Below, one piece after another: positions 8,258-16,663 of a stretch of DNA of 64,000 nt. The translations under genes were made by a program, and so were the position numbers. Origin of the DNA: Sphingomonas sp. Leaf407 (GTDB lineage Bacteria; Pseudomonadota; Alphaproteobacteria; Sphingomonadales; Sphingomonadaceae). Each line of letters opens with the position of its first letter. Position 1 is the first letter of the stretch. Below the pieces are notes generated by a model. That model had not been told where the DNA came from and made no database searches. It was given only the letters and a program-made list of their open reading frames with translations. The DNA lies in contig NZ_LMQO01000002.1 of NCBI RefSeq assembly GCF_001425385.1, positions 62,001 to 126,000 of the forward strand, given 5' to 3'.

Positions 8258-9579
8258 GACGCAATCCCCCTGAGCGCCATGTCGAGCAGCAGGACGAACA
8301 CGAGGCCAAAGATACCGACCAGCGTTTCCATCAGCGACCACGACCGGAACGTGTCGCGCAGCGACAGCCCGAAATATTCCTTGAACATCCAGAAACCCGA
8401 ATCATTGACGTGGCTGCACATCAGGCTGCCCGCGCCGATCGCCAGCACCATCAGATTGGGATCGGTCCCCGCCGCTGTCGCCAGCGGATGGACGAGGCTG
8501 GCGGCGGTCAGCCCGGCGACCGTCGCCGATCCCAGCGCGATGCGGATGATGCAGGCGACCAGCCAGCCGGTGACGAGCGGCGGCACCGGCAGGCCCGACA
8601 GGCCACCGGTCAGCGCGACATCGGCCCCGCTGGCGATCAATACCTGTTTCAAGGCGCCCGCGCCTGCAATGATGAGCAGGATCGGCGCGATGTCGCGGAT
8701 CGCGACGACGAATCCTTCCATGCCCTGCGCAAGCGATATTCCCCGGGCCGATCGCAGCGCGAGCAGCGCGACGACGATCGAGAGCAGCAGCACGACGAGC
8801 GGACTGCCGGTGAAGGTGACGACGGCATGCGCCCCGGGGGGCAGCGACAGATGGGCCAGCCCGGTCGCGCCGGCGATAAGCACCACCGGCAGCAGCGCGC
8901 AGGCGATGCTGCGCGCGGCACCGGGCAGCGGCAGGTCGTCGCCCGCCGGTGTCGCGAACAGCGGGGCCGGCACCGCGCGGATATGCCGCAGCGTCCGCGC
9001 GAACAGCGGCCCGGCGATGGCGAGCGTCGGAACGCCGACGATCAGGCCGTAGATCAGCGTCAGTCCCATATCGGCCCCGAACAGCGGCACCAGCGCGGCG
9101 GGCGAGGGGTGCGGCGGCAGGAAGCCGTGCGCGATCGACATGCCCGCCAGCAGCGGAATGCCGACATAGACCGCGGGCAACCCCGTCCGCCGCACGACCG
9201 AGAAGATCAGCGGCACCATCAGGACGAAGCCGACGTTGTAGAACAACGGGATGCCGACGACGAACCCGGTCGCCGCCATCGCCAGCGGCAACCGTTTTTC
9301 GCCGAGCAATGCGACCAGCGTTTCGGCGATCCGCTGCGCCGCGCCGCTGTCGGCGACCAGCTTGCCGAACACCGCGCCCAGCACCACGATCGCCGCGAGC
9401 GGCCCCAGCATGTCGCCGATGCCCTTCTCGATCGTCGCCGGGATCGCCGCCAGGGGTATGCCGAGCAGGATCGCGGCGACCAGCGCGGTGACGATGAACG
9501 CCACGAACGGGGGGATGCGTACCGCCACCACCAGCACCACGAGCAGGGCGATGACCGCCGCGATCGTCAGCAGCGTCAT
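8254..9579 (-). CDS. GntP-family permease (gluconate:H+ symporter type)
   Basis: A 441-residue inner-membrane protein with about 12 hydrophobic segments and GntP/GntT family signatures: LGPLAAIVVLGAVFGKLVAD, the segment VVGIPLFYNVGFVLMVPLIF, AHGFLPPHPSPAALVPLFGA, GALKQVLIASGADVALTGG and LMCSHVNDSGFWMFKEYFGL. Family members import gluconate, D-serine or related small hydroxy acids with protons. Its stop overlaps the GH2 start (ATGA), and it follows the TonB receptor by 45 bp, so the three are probably co-transcribed. The imported ligand would logically be a sugar acid or a product of the GH2 enzyme; this pairing is inference. Confidence 0.92.
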   Translation of the reverse strand: MTLLTIAAVIALLVVLVVAVRIPPFVAFIVTALVAAILLGIPLAAIPATIEKGIGDMLGPLAAIVVLGAVFGKLVADSGAAQRIAETLVALLGEKRLPLAMAATGFVVGIPLFYNVGFVLMVPLIFSVVRRTGLPAVYVGIPLLAGMSIAHGFLPPHPSPAALVPLFGADMGLTLIYGLIVGVPTLAIAGPLFARTLRHIRAVPAPLFATPAGDDLPLPGAARSIACALLPVVLIAGATGLAHLSLPPGAHAVVTFTGSPLVVLLLSIVVALLALRSARGISLAQGMEGFVVAIRDIAPILLIIAGAGALKQVLIASGADVALTGGLSGLPVPPLVTGWLVACIIRIALGSATVAGLTAASLVHPLATAAGTDPNLMVLAIGAGSLMCSHVNDSGFWMFKEYFGLSLRDTFRSWSLMETLVGIFGLVFVLLLDMALRGIAS

Positions 9580-9624
9580 GTCGTCGGTCCGTTCATCATG
9601 GCATCCCCCGCGGTCCGTTCCGCA

Positions 9625-12624
9625 TCAGAAGCCATAGCGCAACCCGGCGCGGAAGGTACGGCCAAGGACGTCGTACAGCAGCGGATTGAAGCCATAGGTG
9701 ACGTTGGTCTGCGGCGACGGTTCGGGCGACCGGTTCAGCAGGTTGTCGATCTTGAAATAGGCGGTGAACCGGCTGGTCACATTGTACGACCCGCCGGCAT
9801 CGAGATAGAAGGCGCCGGCCATGTGGTTGGTGTCGATCGTCGGATGGATCGCGGTCGGCGCCGGGCAGTTCGACCGGCATTCGACGAATTCGTTGCTGTA
9901 CACGCCGTCGCTGAACCAGCGTTCGGTGAGCGACAGGCTGAACCGGTCGGTATCCCAGCTCTGCACGCCCAGGATCTTCCAGTCGGGGATCGATCCCTGG
10001 TTCACGCCCGCCAGCTCGGTCGAGATCGTGCCGGGAATGCCCGACGTGCTGCGATAATGGATCACATGCGTCGCCAGCGCGCGCAGCGTGAAGGTGCCGG
10101 GCAGGCCGATGCCGCTGAGCGGCCGGCGATAGCTCGCCTCCATATCGAAGCCGTTGGTATAGATCGATGCGAGGTTGAACGCCTGCACGTTGACGAAATT
10201 GCCGTTCGGCTGGTTGCTGTCGAGGAAGATCGAGTTGCAGAATTGCTGGATCCTGCTGACCAGGCACAGGTCGACCTGCTGCTGCCCGGCGAAGGCGGAG
10301 ACGACGTTCTTCACCTTGATGCTGTAATAATCGATCGAGGCGTTGAAGCCGGGCAGCCAGTTGCTGCCCGACACGACGATGCCGCCGGTGGTGTTGCGGC
10401 CGACTTCGGGGCGCAGGCCGGGGTTGCCGAGGTTGGTCTGCGTCACCGTCACCGTGCGGCCGCCGGCGACGCGCGGATCGTTGACGACGTTGTTGGTGAT
10501 CGCGGGGGCGGCGAACAGCTCCGACAGGTTGGGCGCGCGCACGTCGCGCGAGGTGACGGCGCGCAGCCGCACGCCCTCGACCGGCGTCTCCCAGGTGCCG
10601 CCCACCTTCCAGCTCGCGATCCAGCCCGACGTGCTGTAATGCGTCTCGCGGATCGCGGCGTTCAGGTTCGCCCGACCCAGATCGTCCGAATCGAGCACCG
10701 GCACATCGACTTCGGCGAACCCTTCATGCACGTCGTACTTGCCGCCGCCCGAATGATAGTTGCCGGCATACCAGTTGTTGCCCGATACGGTGTTCATCAG
10801 CGGATCGGCCGGATAGTCGGCGCTGTTGGGCGATTCGGGATAGATGCCGTTGCCATAGGGGTCCGAGCGGACCTTGTACCATTCGCGACGATATTCGTAG
10901 CCGAACGCCAGCGAGATCGGGCCGGCCCAGGTCGATGCGGGCTGGCCGTTGATGCTGGCGCTGGCGGCGTGCTGGCTCGACCAGGTGTGCTGGAACGGCC
11001 CGACCTTGGGGATGATGTAATCGAGCGCGGCCTGGCTGTTGGTTACGTTGCCGATGACGTTGAACGGTACGCAACCCGACGCGCGCGCCGCCGCGCTGGC
11101 GCACACGATCGAGCCGTCGGCCGCGCGGACGGCCTGGATCGCGGCGTTGAAACGCGGGTTCAGCGAGATGTTGGAGACGTGCAGATCGGTGTAGTTGTGG
11201 CCATATTCGTAATAGGCGTCATAGCTCCACCGGGTGCCGAGCGCGGGAAACTTGCCGGTCGCGCCGATCACGCCGCGCAGATTGGTCCGCTTGGGCTTGA
11301 CCGAGATGAAATCGGGGAAGTTGGCGAGGCTGGTGCCGAACTGGAAACTGGTGATGTTGTTCGTGACGCAGGCTGCCTGGATCGATGCGGGCACGAACGG
11401 ATTGGAACACTGGATCGTCAGATTGGCGTTCTTGGCCGCACCAGCGTTCGGCGAATTTTCCGAACGGACCTGCGCGGCGTTGAACGTGGCATAGATCTCG
11501 TTGTCCGCCGCGACGTCGTAGCCGGTCCGGATATAGCCGACGAGGCGTTCCAGCTTCGATGCCAGCGTCGTACCCGCGCCGACCACGCCGCTGGTGTCGC
11601 CGCCCACGCAGAACGGCGTGATGCAGTTGGTCACGGCACCGGTGCCGGTCGGCGTGCCGTTCGATCCGTACTGGAACGCGAATGGCGCGCCGTTGAGGCC
11701 GAACGCCGTGCCCTGCAACGGACCCGAGGTAATCAGGCCGTATTTGGCATATTGGAACTGCTGCGCATTCTGGATGACCGAAATCTGGGGCTGGCCGGCG
11801 GGCGTGCCCGCGATGCTGCGGACCTGAAACGCGGGCGATACATACCAGTCGCGGCCGTTGGCGCCGGTGATGCCGAAGCCGGGATTGGGCACCCCGCCCT
11901 CGCGGCCATATTCGCCGCTGACGACGACATGCAGCCGGTCTTCGAGGAAGCTGCCGCCCCATGCCGCCTGCGCGGTGACGCTGGCATCGTCGCCATAGGT
12001 GGTGACGCCGCCTTCGAGATTGGCCTTGAACCCGGTGAACCGCTTGTCGGTGACGAAATTGATGACGCCGCCGATCGCGTCCGATCCGTAGGAAGCGGAT
12101 GCACCGCCGTTCACCACGTCCACCCGCTGGACCAGCAGTTGCGGGAACTGGCTGACGTCGGGCACGCCGGTGACGTTGGCGCCGACGAAGCGCTGGCCGT
12201 CGAGCAGCGTCAGCGTGCGGATCGCGCCCAGGCCGCGCAGCGAGAACGAGCTCAGCCCCTGCGTCCCGCTCGACGTGGTGGCCACGCCGACCGCGCGGCC
12301 GGTGCTGCCCATCAGCGACGGCAACTGGGTGATGGCGTTGAAGATGTTGGGCTGGGCCGAACGGGCAATATCGGCCTCGCCGATCACCTGCGTCGGGGTC
12401 GGCGCGGTGAAGCCGCTCGCGGTGATGCGCGATCCGGTGACGACAATATCGGCGGCGGGGGTGTCGGCGTCGGTCTGGTCGGTCGCCGGCTGGTCCACGG
12501 CCGGCGGCGCGACCGTCTGCGCATGGGCGACCCCGGCCATCAACAGGGTGATCGCCAGCGCGGTGCCGCTCGCTGTCTGCCTCAATCCGTGAACGGACCG
12601 CGTTTGTTTCGCCTTGTCGAGCAC
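9625..12624 (-). CDS. TonB-dependent outer-membrane receptor (glycan-unit receptor)
   Basis: A 999-residue receptor. A signal peptide is followed by the TonB-box-like ADIVVTGSRI, a plug domain (ITQLPSLMGSTGR, FSLRGLGAIRTLTLLDGQRF, VDVVNGGASASYGSDAIGGV) and a 22-strand-type barrel ending in the aromatic terminus FRAGLRYGF. The GTG at 12624 was selected because GGGGGG precedes it at normal spacing and the signal peptide then begins directly; the frame is open further upstream without a plausible leader. There is no SusD partner, as usual in sphingomonads and xanthomonads. Position ahead of GntP and GH2 suggests uptake of an oligosaccharide or modified sugar rather than iron (inference). Confidence 0.93.
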   Translation of the reverse strand: MLDKAKQTRSVHGLRQTASGTALAITLLMAGVAHAQTVAPPAVDQPATDQTDADTPAADIVVTGSRITASGFTAPTPTQVIGEADIARSAQPNIFNAITQLPSLMGSTGRAVGVATTSSGTQGLSSFSLRGLGAIRTLTLLDGQRFVGANVTGVPDVSQFPQLLVQRVDVVNGGASASYGSDAIGGVINFVTDKRFTGFKANLEGGVTTYGDDASVTAQAAWGGSFLEDRLHVVVSGEYGREGGVPNPGFGITGANGRDWYVSPAFQVRSIAGTPAGQPQISVIQNAQQFQYAKYGLITSGPLQGTAFGLNGAPFAFQYGSNGTPTGTGAVTNCITPFCVGGDTSGVVGAGTTLASKLERLVGYIRTGYDVAADNEIYATFNAAQVRSENSPNAGAAKNANLTIQCSNPFVPASIQAACVTNNITSFQFGTSLANFPDFISVKPKRTNLRGVIGATGKFPALGTRWSYDAYYEYGHNYTDLHVSNISLNPRFNAAIQAVRAADGSIVCASAAARASGCVPFNVIGNVTNSQAALDYIIPKVGPFQHTWSSQHAASASINGQPASTWAGPISLAFGYEYRREWYKVRSDPYGNGIYPESPNSADYPADPLMNTVSGNNWYAGNYHSGGGKYDVHEGFAEVDVPVLDSDDLGRANLNAAIRETHYSTSGWIASWKVGGTWETPVEGVRLRAVTSRDVRAPNLSELFAAPAITNNVVNDPRVAGGRTVTVTQTNLGNPGLRPEVGRNTTGGIVVSGSNWLPGFNASIDYYSIKVKNVVSAFAGQQQVDLCLVSRIQQFCNSIFLDSNQPNGNFVNVQAFNLASIYTNGFDMEASYRRPLSGIGLPGTFTLRALATHVIHYRSTSGIPGTISTELAGVNQGSIPDWKILGVQSWDTDRFSLSLTERWFSDGVYSNEFVECRSNCPAPTAIHPTIDTNHMAGAFYLDAGGSYNVTSRFTAYFKIDNLLNRSPEPSPQTNVTYGFNPLLYDVLGRTFRAGLRYGF

Positions 12625-12979
12625 AGTATCCCCCCGTGAATATATGTCGTTGGACGCGACGAGGGCATGGCGGAAGCGGCCGCGGACCTGTTGCCCATCG
12701 GCCTTGCGCTCCATCCGTCGACACCCTCGGCCGTCGACTGTGCTCCCAGTGTTGATCCCGGGCATGGACCTTGTCGACGGCCTTATGGTCGATGTTCGAC
12801 CTCGGGCGGTTAAGGCACTGAACGATATGGCGTATCTGGATGAAACGGCGTTGCACGCGCCCGATTCGCCCCGGTCTGGAATGGTCCGGCACCGGCGGCG
12901 GAAGGGTTTCTGGTCCGGTTGCAACCGGAACCGCGACGACGGGAGCCCCGATCGCAAAAAAGCCGTTGACGACCCGGAT
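12625..12979. other. Intergenic region between the TonB receptor gene and the Rrf2 gene
   Basis: About 395 bp separate the divergent TonB receptor and Rrf2 genes, the last part being the Rrf2 operator annotated separately. Open frames cross it, but none has a ribosome-binding site, a domain or typical codon use, so I call no gene. The clearest element is the perfect inverted repeat GGTCGA-TGT-TCGACC (12787-12801), about 160 bp upstream of the receptor start. It is a possible operator for the receptor-GntP-GH2 unit. No convincing -35/-10 pair was found. Confidence 0.4.
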
Positions 12980-13006
12980 TATATGTCATAGTGACGGTGA
13001 CACACA
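12980..13006. promoter_or_regulatory. Operator upstream of the Rrf2 regulator gene (TGTC-N11-GACA)
   Basis: TATATGTC (12980-12987), eleven bases, then GACACACA (12999-13006), ending 13 bp before the Rrf2 start. The half-site core TGTC-N11-GACA is the same as in the more perfect repeat after the gene at 13482-13508, and the shared string ATATGTCATAGT is identical in both. Its overlap with the ribosome-binding region suggests autorepression (inference). Confidence 0.6.
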
Positions 13007-13019
13007 GAGGGTTCAGCCT

Positions 13020-13466
13020 ATGCCAACCAGCAGTCGTTTCGTCGTCGCCGTCCATGTTCTCGCCGCGCTTGCGGTGGGCGATGATGCGCCGATGCGGTCG
13101 GAAGATCTGGCGCATTCCGCCAATACCGGCGCGGTCGTGATCCGGGGCCTGCTGTCGCGACTGGGACAGGCCGGGTTGACGTCCTCGCAAATGGGATCGG
13201 GCGGCGGCGCGTTGCTGGCCAAGCCAGCAGCACAGATCCGGCTTCTGGATGTGTACCGCGCTGTCGAGGATACGGAATTGTTCACGTTCCATCGCCTGCC
13301 GCCGCTTGCCGGCTGTTCGGTCGGCGGGAATATCCAGGAGGCGCTGCGCCCCACGCTCGACAAGGCGCGCCAGGCGATGGAGGACGTGTTGGCCGAAGTG
13401 ACGATCGAACAGGTCGCCGCCGAGGTCGCACGGCTCGGCAAGTTCACCATTCCGCTGCGGTGGTGA
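13020..13466 (+). CDS. Rrf2-family transcriptional regulator
   Basis: A 148-residue Rrf2 protein with an N-terminal winged helix (SRFVVAVHVLAALAVGDDAP, SEDLAHSANTGAVVIRGLLS) and the family pattern GGALLAKPAAQIRLLDVYRA. It has a single Cys (AGCSVGG) rather than the three-Cys Fe-S cluster site of IscR or NsrR, so it belongs to the YwnA-like or redox-sensing branch. Its own promoter and the promoter of the next gene carry matching inverted repeats (TGTC-N11-GACA), indicating autoregulation and control of the downstream F420-reductase-like gene. A single conserved Cys could sense electrophiles or oxidants; this is inference from family behaviour. Confidence 0.88.
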   Translation: MPTSSRFVVAVHVLAALAVGDDAPMRSEDLAHSANTGAVVIRGLLSRLGQAGLTSSQMGSGGGALLAKPAAQIRLLDVYRAVEDTELFTFHRLPPLAGCSVGGNIQEALRPTLDKARQAMEDVLAEVTIEQVAAEVARLGKFTIPLRW

Positions 13467-13481
13467 CATCGGTTTTTGCCT

Positions 13482-13508
13482 GATATGTCATAGTATCAGC
13501 GACATATC
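13482..13508. promoter_or_regulatory. Perfect Rrf2-type operator ahead of the dehydrogenase gene
   Basis: GATATGTC (13482-13489) and GACATATC (13501-13508) form a perfect 8-bp inverted repeat around eleven bases. It shares its arm and spacing with the site upstream of the Rrf2 gene. It sits 98 bp before the start at 13606, in a promoter position. The two sites predict one repressor dimer binding both promoters. Confidence 0.65.
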
Positions 13509-13605
13509 GACATTATAGGCGTGCCGGCATCGGCGCGCTGACGGGCCGGTGCCGGGGCATCGTTCCGTCATTCCATGCAACCCCGGTGACAAGAAGGATT
13601 TCATC

Positions 13606-14250
13606 ATGACCATCGGTATCATCGGTTCGGGCGCTCTGGGTTCCAACGTCGCGCGCGCCCTTGCCAACAAGGGGCAGTCGGCGATCATCGCGAACAAGCG
13701 CGGCCCGGAATCGCTCCGGGATCTCGTCGCCGACCTCGGCGGCACGATCACCGCCGGCACGGTCGCCGAGGCCGCCGCCGCCGACATCGTCGTGCTGGCG
13801 ATGCCGTGGGTCGCGCTGGAGGACGTGCTGGCCGGTCTGCCCGACTGGAACAACCGCATCGTCATCGACGGCACCAATCCCGTCCTGTTCCTCGATCCGG
13901 CGTCGCCCGAGGCGAACGATCCGGGCAATCCGCTGGCCGCCTATGGCATCAAGGCGGTCGACATCGGTGATCGCCATTCGAGCGCGATCGTCGCCGATCT
14001 GGTGCCCGGTGCGCGGCTGGTAAAGGCGTTCAACCATCTCGACGTCAACGTCCTGCCGCATCCCGAAGCCGCCGGCGGCCAGCGCGTGCTGTTCTATTCG
14101 GGCGACGATGCCGACGCCAAGGCGCAGGTCCGCGCGATCCTAGAGGCGACCGGTTTCCTGCCGGTCGATCTGGGGACGCTCGATGTCGGCGGCCCGCTCG
14201 CCTCGCTGCCGTTCGGGCCGCTTGCCACGCACAACTTCGTCCGCATCTGA
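13606..14250 (+). CDS. NADP-binding F420 reductase-like oxidoreductase
   Basis: A 214-residue Rossmann protein related to NADPH-dependent F420 reductase. The nucleotide loop GIIGSGALGSNVARALANKG is at the N-terminus, NKRGPESL binds the NADP phosphate in relatives, and VVLAMPWVALEDVL, IVIDGTNPV and KAFNHLDVNVLP are typical of the group. Many bacterial members lie beside small redox regulators and act on unknown substrates rather than F420, which sphingomonads are not known to make. AAGAAGGA precedes the ATG at a suitable distance. It is first after the perfect Rrf2-type operator and is probably derepressed under the stress sensed by that regulator. Confidence 0.85.
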   Translation: MTIGIIGSGALGSNVARALANKGQSAIIANKRGPESLRDLVADLGGTITAGTVAEAAAADIVVLAMPWVALEDVLAGLPDWNNRIVIDGTNPVLFLDPASPEANDPGNPLAAYGIKAVDIGDRHSSAIVADLVPGARLVKAFNHLDVNVLPHPEAAGGQRVLFYSGDDADAKAQVRAILEATGFLPVDLGTLDVGGPLASLPFGPLATHNFVRI

Positions 14251-14333
14251 CCGGCCTTGCCCGTCGTCATCGCGTCGTCGCAGCGCGGCGGCATGACGAT
14301 GGGCGCCCCCCGTACCCCGCAAGGATAGTCCCC

Positions 14334-14756
14334 ATGACCACGACCCCGACCGCCGCCCAACGGCTTCGCAAGAGCCTCGACACCTTCCTCGCCCACGACA
14401 TGAAGGGCTGGTCCGACCTGTGCGCCGACGACGTCGTCGCCGAATTCCCGTTCGCGCCCGACGGTTCACCTGCGCGGATCGAGGGCAAGGCGGCGCTGTA
14501 TGAATATCTGCGCGGCTATCCCGACGCGATCGACATCAAATCGCTGCCGACGCTCAAGATCTACACCACCGACGATCCCGACGTCGCGATCGCCGAATGG
14601 AGCGCCTCGGGCAAGGTTCTGTCGAACGGCAATCCGTACGAGATGCGCTATGCGACCTTCGTCACGTTCCGCGATGGACGGATCGTCAGCTATCGGGAAT
14701 ATTGGAATCCGCAGGCGTTCATGACGGCGATGAGCGGCGCCAGCTTCGGCGGCTGA
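14334..14756 (+). CDS. NTF2-fold (SnoaL-like) protein
   Basis: A 140-residue protein of the nuclear transport factor 2 superfamily. Segments AQRLRKSLDTFLAHDMKGWS and LCADDVVAEFPFAPDG, then GNPYEMRYATFVTFRDGRIV and YREYWNPQAFM, reproduce the cone-shaped SnoaL/ketosteroid-isomerase-like pattern. Members bind small hydrophobic ligands or catalyse isomerisation or hydrolysis; nothing fixes the reaction here. AAGGAT stands before the ATG. It follows the F420-reductase-like gene by 83 bp and probably shares its Rrf2-type control. A stem-loop follows the stop. Confidence 0.8.
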   Translation: MTTTPTAAQRLRKSLDTFLAHDMKGWSDLCADDVVAEFPFAPDGSPARIEGKAALYEYLRGYPDAIDIKSLPTLKIYTTDDPDVAIAEWSASGKVLSNGNPYEMRYATFVTFRDGRIVSYREYWNPQAFMTAMSGASFGG

Positions 14757-14764
14757 TCGCGACA

Positions 14765-14799
14765 GCACCGGCGGCGGCGCGATGCGTCGTCGCCGGTGC
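14765..14799 (+). terminator. Stem-loop after the NTF2-fold gene
   Basis: GCACCGGCG (14765-14773) pairs with CGCCGGTGC (14791-14799) around a 17-base loop that itself allows further GC pairing. There is no T-run. It may end or attenuate the transcript before the gene at 14887. Confidence 0.4.
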
Positions 14800-14886
14800 C
14801 GATGATGACCGAAGCTTCACGCCCGGGTCACGCTGCGCCAACGCGGCATCGGCGATGGTCGGGGTGTTTGTGAAAGGATCCGTTTC

Positions 14887-15453
14887 ATGCGACTTCCCCT
14901 GATCCCGCCGAGCGACCTGACGTCCGAACAGCGGCCGCTCTATGACGATATGCGAAAGGGGATCGCCGGCAACTTCAATGCCTTCCTGGTCGAACGCGAC
15001 GACGGGGCGTTGATGGGTCCGTGGAATCCCTGGCTTCACGAGCCGCGGATCGGCAAGGCGATCTGGGACCTGACGCTGGCGATGACCGCCGAGGCCAGCC
15101 TGCCCGACAATGTCCGGCAGGTCGCCATTCTCGTCGTCGGGGCGCGCTTCGATGCCGCGTACGAAATCTATGCGCATATCGCGGTCGCGGAGCGGAACGG
15201 CATGACGCTCGAACGGCTCGCGACGCTGGTCGCCGGCGTGAAGCCGACCGACTTCGCGCCCGACGAAAGCATCGCGTACGACTTCGCCTATGCGCTCGTC
15301 CGTGGCGGCGTCCTGCCCGAACCGCTCTACCGCCTGGCGGTGCAGACCTTCGGCCAGCATGGCACCAGCGAGCTGATCTATCTCGTCGGGTTGTACAGCC
15401 TCGTCTCGACGACGCTCAACGGCTTCAATGTCCCGGTGCCCGAACGTGAGTAG
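14887..15453 (+). CDS. Carboxymuconolactone decarboxylase-family protein (no Cys)
   Basis: A 188-residue all-alpha protein resembling the gamma-carboxymuconolactone decarboxylase superfamily: AGNFNAFLVERDDGALMGPW, NVRQVAILVVGARFDAAYEI, YAHIAVAERNGMTLERLATL and a second half-repeat ending FGQHGTSELIYLVGLYSLVS. It contains no cysteine, so it cannot be an AhpD-like peroxidase with a CxxC centre and is closer to the decarboxylase/lactonase-type members. AAAGGATCC lies ahead of the ATG. The next gene, the patatin, begins four bases after its stop, so they are co-translated. The substrate is unknown. Confidence 0.82.
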   Translation: MRLPLIPPSDLTSEQRPLYDDMRKGIAGNFNAFLVERDDGALMGPWNPWLHEPRIGKAIWDLTLAMTAEASLPDNVRQVAILVVGARFDAAYEIYAHIAVAERNGMTLERLATLVAGVKPTDFAPDESIAYDFAYALVRGGVLPEPLYRLAVQTFGQHGTSELIYLVGLYSLVSTTLNGFNVPVPERE

Positions 15454-15457
15454 GGGC

Positions 15458-16663
15458 ATGCGGCACGGGACGCGCGCGCCGGCCGCCACCGCCTGCGCCA
15501 CGGCGACGCCGTTCCCGAGCATCGCGCTGCTGTTGCAGGGGGGCGGTGCGCTCGGTGCCTATCAGGCTGGCGTCTATCAGGCGTTGTCGGAACACGGGAT
15601 CGAACCGACCTGGGTCGCGGGCATCTCGATCGGCGCGATCAACAGCGCGATCATTGCCGGCAACGCCCGCGAACACCGGATCGATCGATTGCGCGCCTTC
15701 TGGGAAGGGGTGTCGGGCGGGTCGAGCGGCTGGGCGGACTGGATGCCGCATCTGGTCCATGACCATCATGTTCGCGGCTGGGTGAACCAGATCGCGGCGG
15801 GCGGAACGGTGATGAACGGCGTGCCCGGCTTTTTCGCGCCGCGCTTTCCCCCGCCGCCGTTTCAGACCGCCGGCACCGCTGGCGCGACCAGTTGGTACGA
15901 TACCAGCGCCCTGCGTTCGACGCTGGAGCGGCTGATCGATTTCGACCGGATCAATTCGCGCGACATGCGCTTCAGCGTCGGCGCGGTGAACGTCCGCACC
16001 GCCAACTTCGCCTATTTCGACAATGCCACCGACACGATCCGCGCCGACCATGTCATGGCGTCGGGCGCGCTGCCGCCGGGGTTTCCGGCGGTGGAGATCG
16101 ACGGCGAGCAATATTGGGACGGCGGCATGGTGTCCAACACGCCGCTCGACTGGGTGCTGTCCGCGCCCTCCGATCTCGACACGCTGATCTTTCAGGTCGA
16201 CCTGTGGAGCGCGGCGGGTCTCGTGCCGCGCGATCTCGCCTCGGTCGCGGTGCGGATGAAGGAAATCCAGTTTTCCAGTCGCACGCGGGCCGCGACCGAC
16301 ACGTTCCGCGAACTGCAGACCTATCGCGCGGCGTTCAACACGCTGTTCAACCATCTGCCGGACGCGCTGAAGAACAGTCCCGAGGCGCAGTTGCTGGCCG
16401 CGGCATCGGACCCGGCCGCGTACAGCATCGTCCAGCTCGTCTACCGCTCGCCGACGTACGAGGGTGATTCGAAGGATTATGAATTCTCGCGCCAGACGAT
16501 GGAGGATCACTGGCGCACCGGATACGAGAATGCGCTGACCACGCTCGCGCATCCCGAAATACTCGTGCCGCCGACCGAGCCGCCCGGCGTCGCGGTCCAT
16601 GATTTCCTGACCCCCCGGGCCGGGGCGCAGCCCCGTTCCGCAACAGCGAAAGATCCGACATGA
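15458..16663 (+). CDS. Patatin-like phospholipase with DUF3734 C-terminus
   Basis: A 401-residue patatin. The oxyanion loop [20 protein letters not shown] starts near residue 30, the nucleophile Ser57 is in GISIGA, and the catalytic Asp221 is in [11 protein letters not shown], giving the Ser-Asp dyad. The last 130 residues ([40 protein letters not shown]) match the DUF3734 extension. Such proteins hydrolyse lipid or polyester esters; a role on membrane lipids or polyhydroxybutyrate granules is possible. ATG 15458 was chosen over GTG 15446 because GTGAGTAGGGG precedes it; GTG would overlap the upstream gene. Its stop overlaps the start of 3-hydroxybutyrate dehydrogenase (ATGA). Confidence 0.88.
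   Translation: MRHGTRAPAATACATATPFPSIALLLQGGGALGAYQAGVYQALSEHGIEPTWVAGISIGAINSAIIAGNAREHRIDRLRAFWEGVSGGSSGWADWMPHLVHDHHVRGWVNQIAAGGTVMNGVPGFFAPRFPPPPFQTAGTAGATSWYDTSALRSTLERLIDFDRINSRDMRFSVGAVNVRTANFAYFDNATDTIRADHVMASGALPPGFPAVEIDGEQYWDGGMVSNTPLDWVLSAPSDLDTLIFQVDLWSAAGLVPRDLASVAVRMKEIQFSSRTRAATDTFRELQTYRAAFNTLFNHLPDALKNSPEAQLLAAASDPAAYSIVQLVYRSPTYEGDSKDYEFSRQTMEDHWRTGYENALTTLAHPEILVPPTEPPGVAVHDFLTPRAGAQPRSATAKDPT

Noticed and set aside
12625..12957. Longer N-terminus for the TonB receptor at 12624
   Set aside because: The extra 111 residues are basic and not hydrophobic, whereas GTG 12624 is preceded by a ribosome-binding site and gives a clean signal peptide.
12614..12991. Possible small genes in the 395-bp TonB receptor/Rrf2 region
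   Set aside because: Open frames lack ribosome-binding sites and family resemblance and would overlap the operator upstream of the Rrf2 gene.
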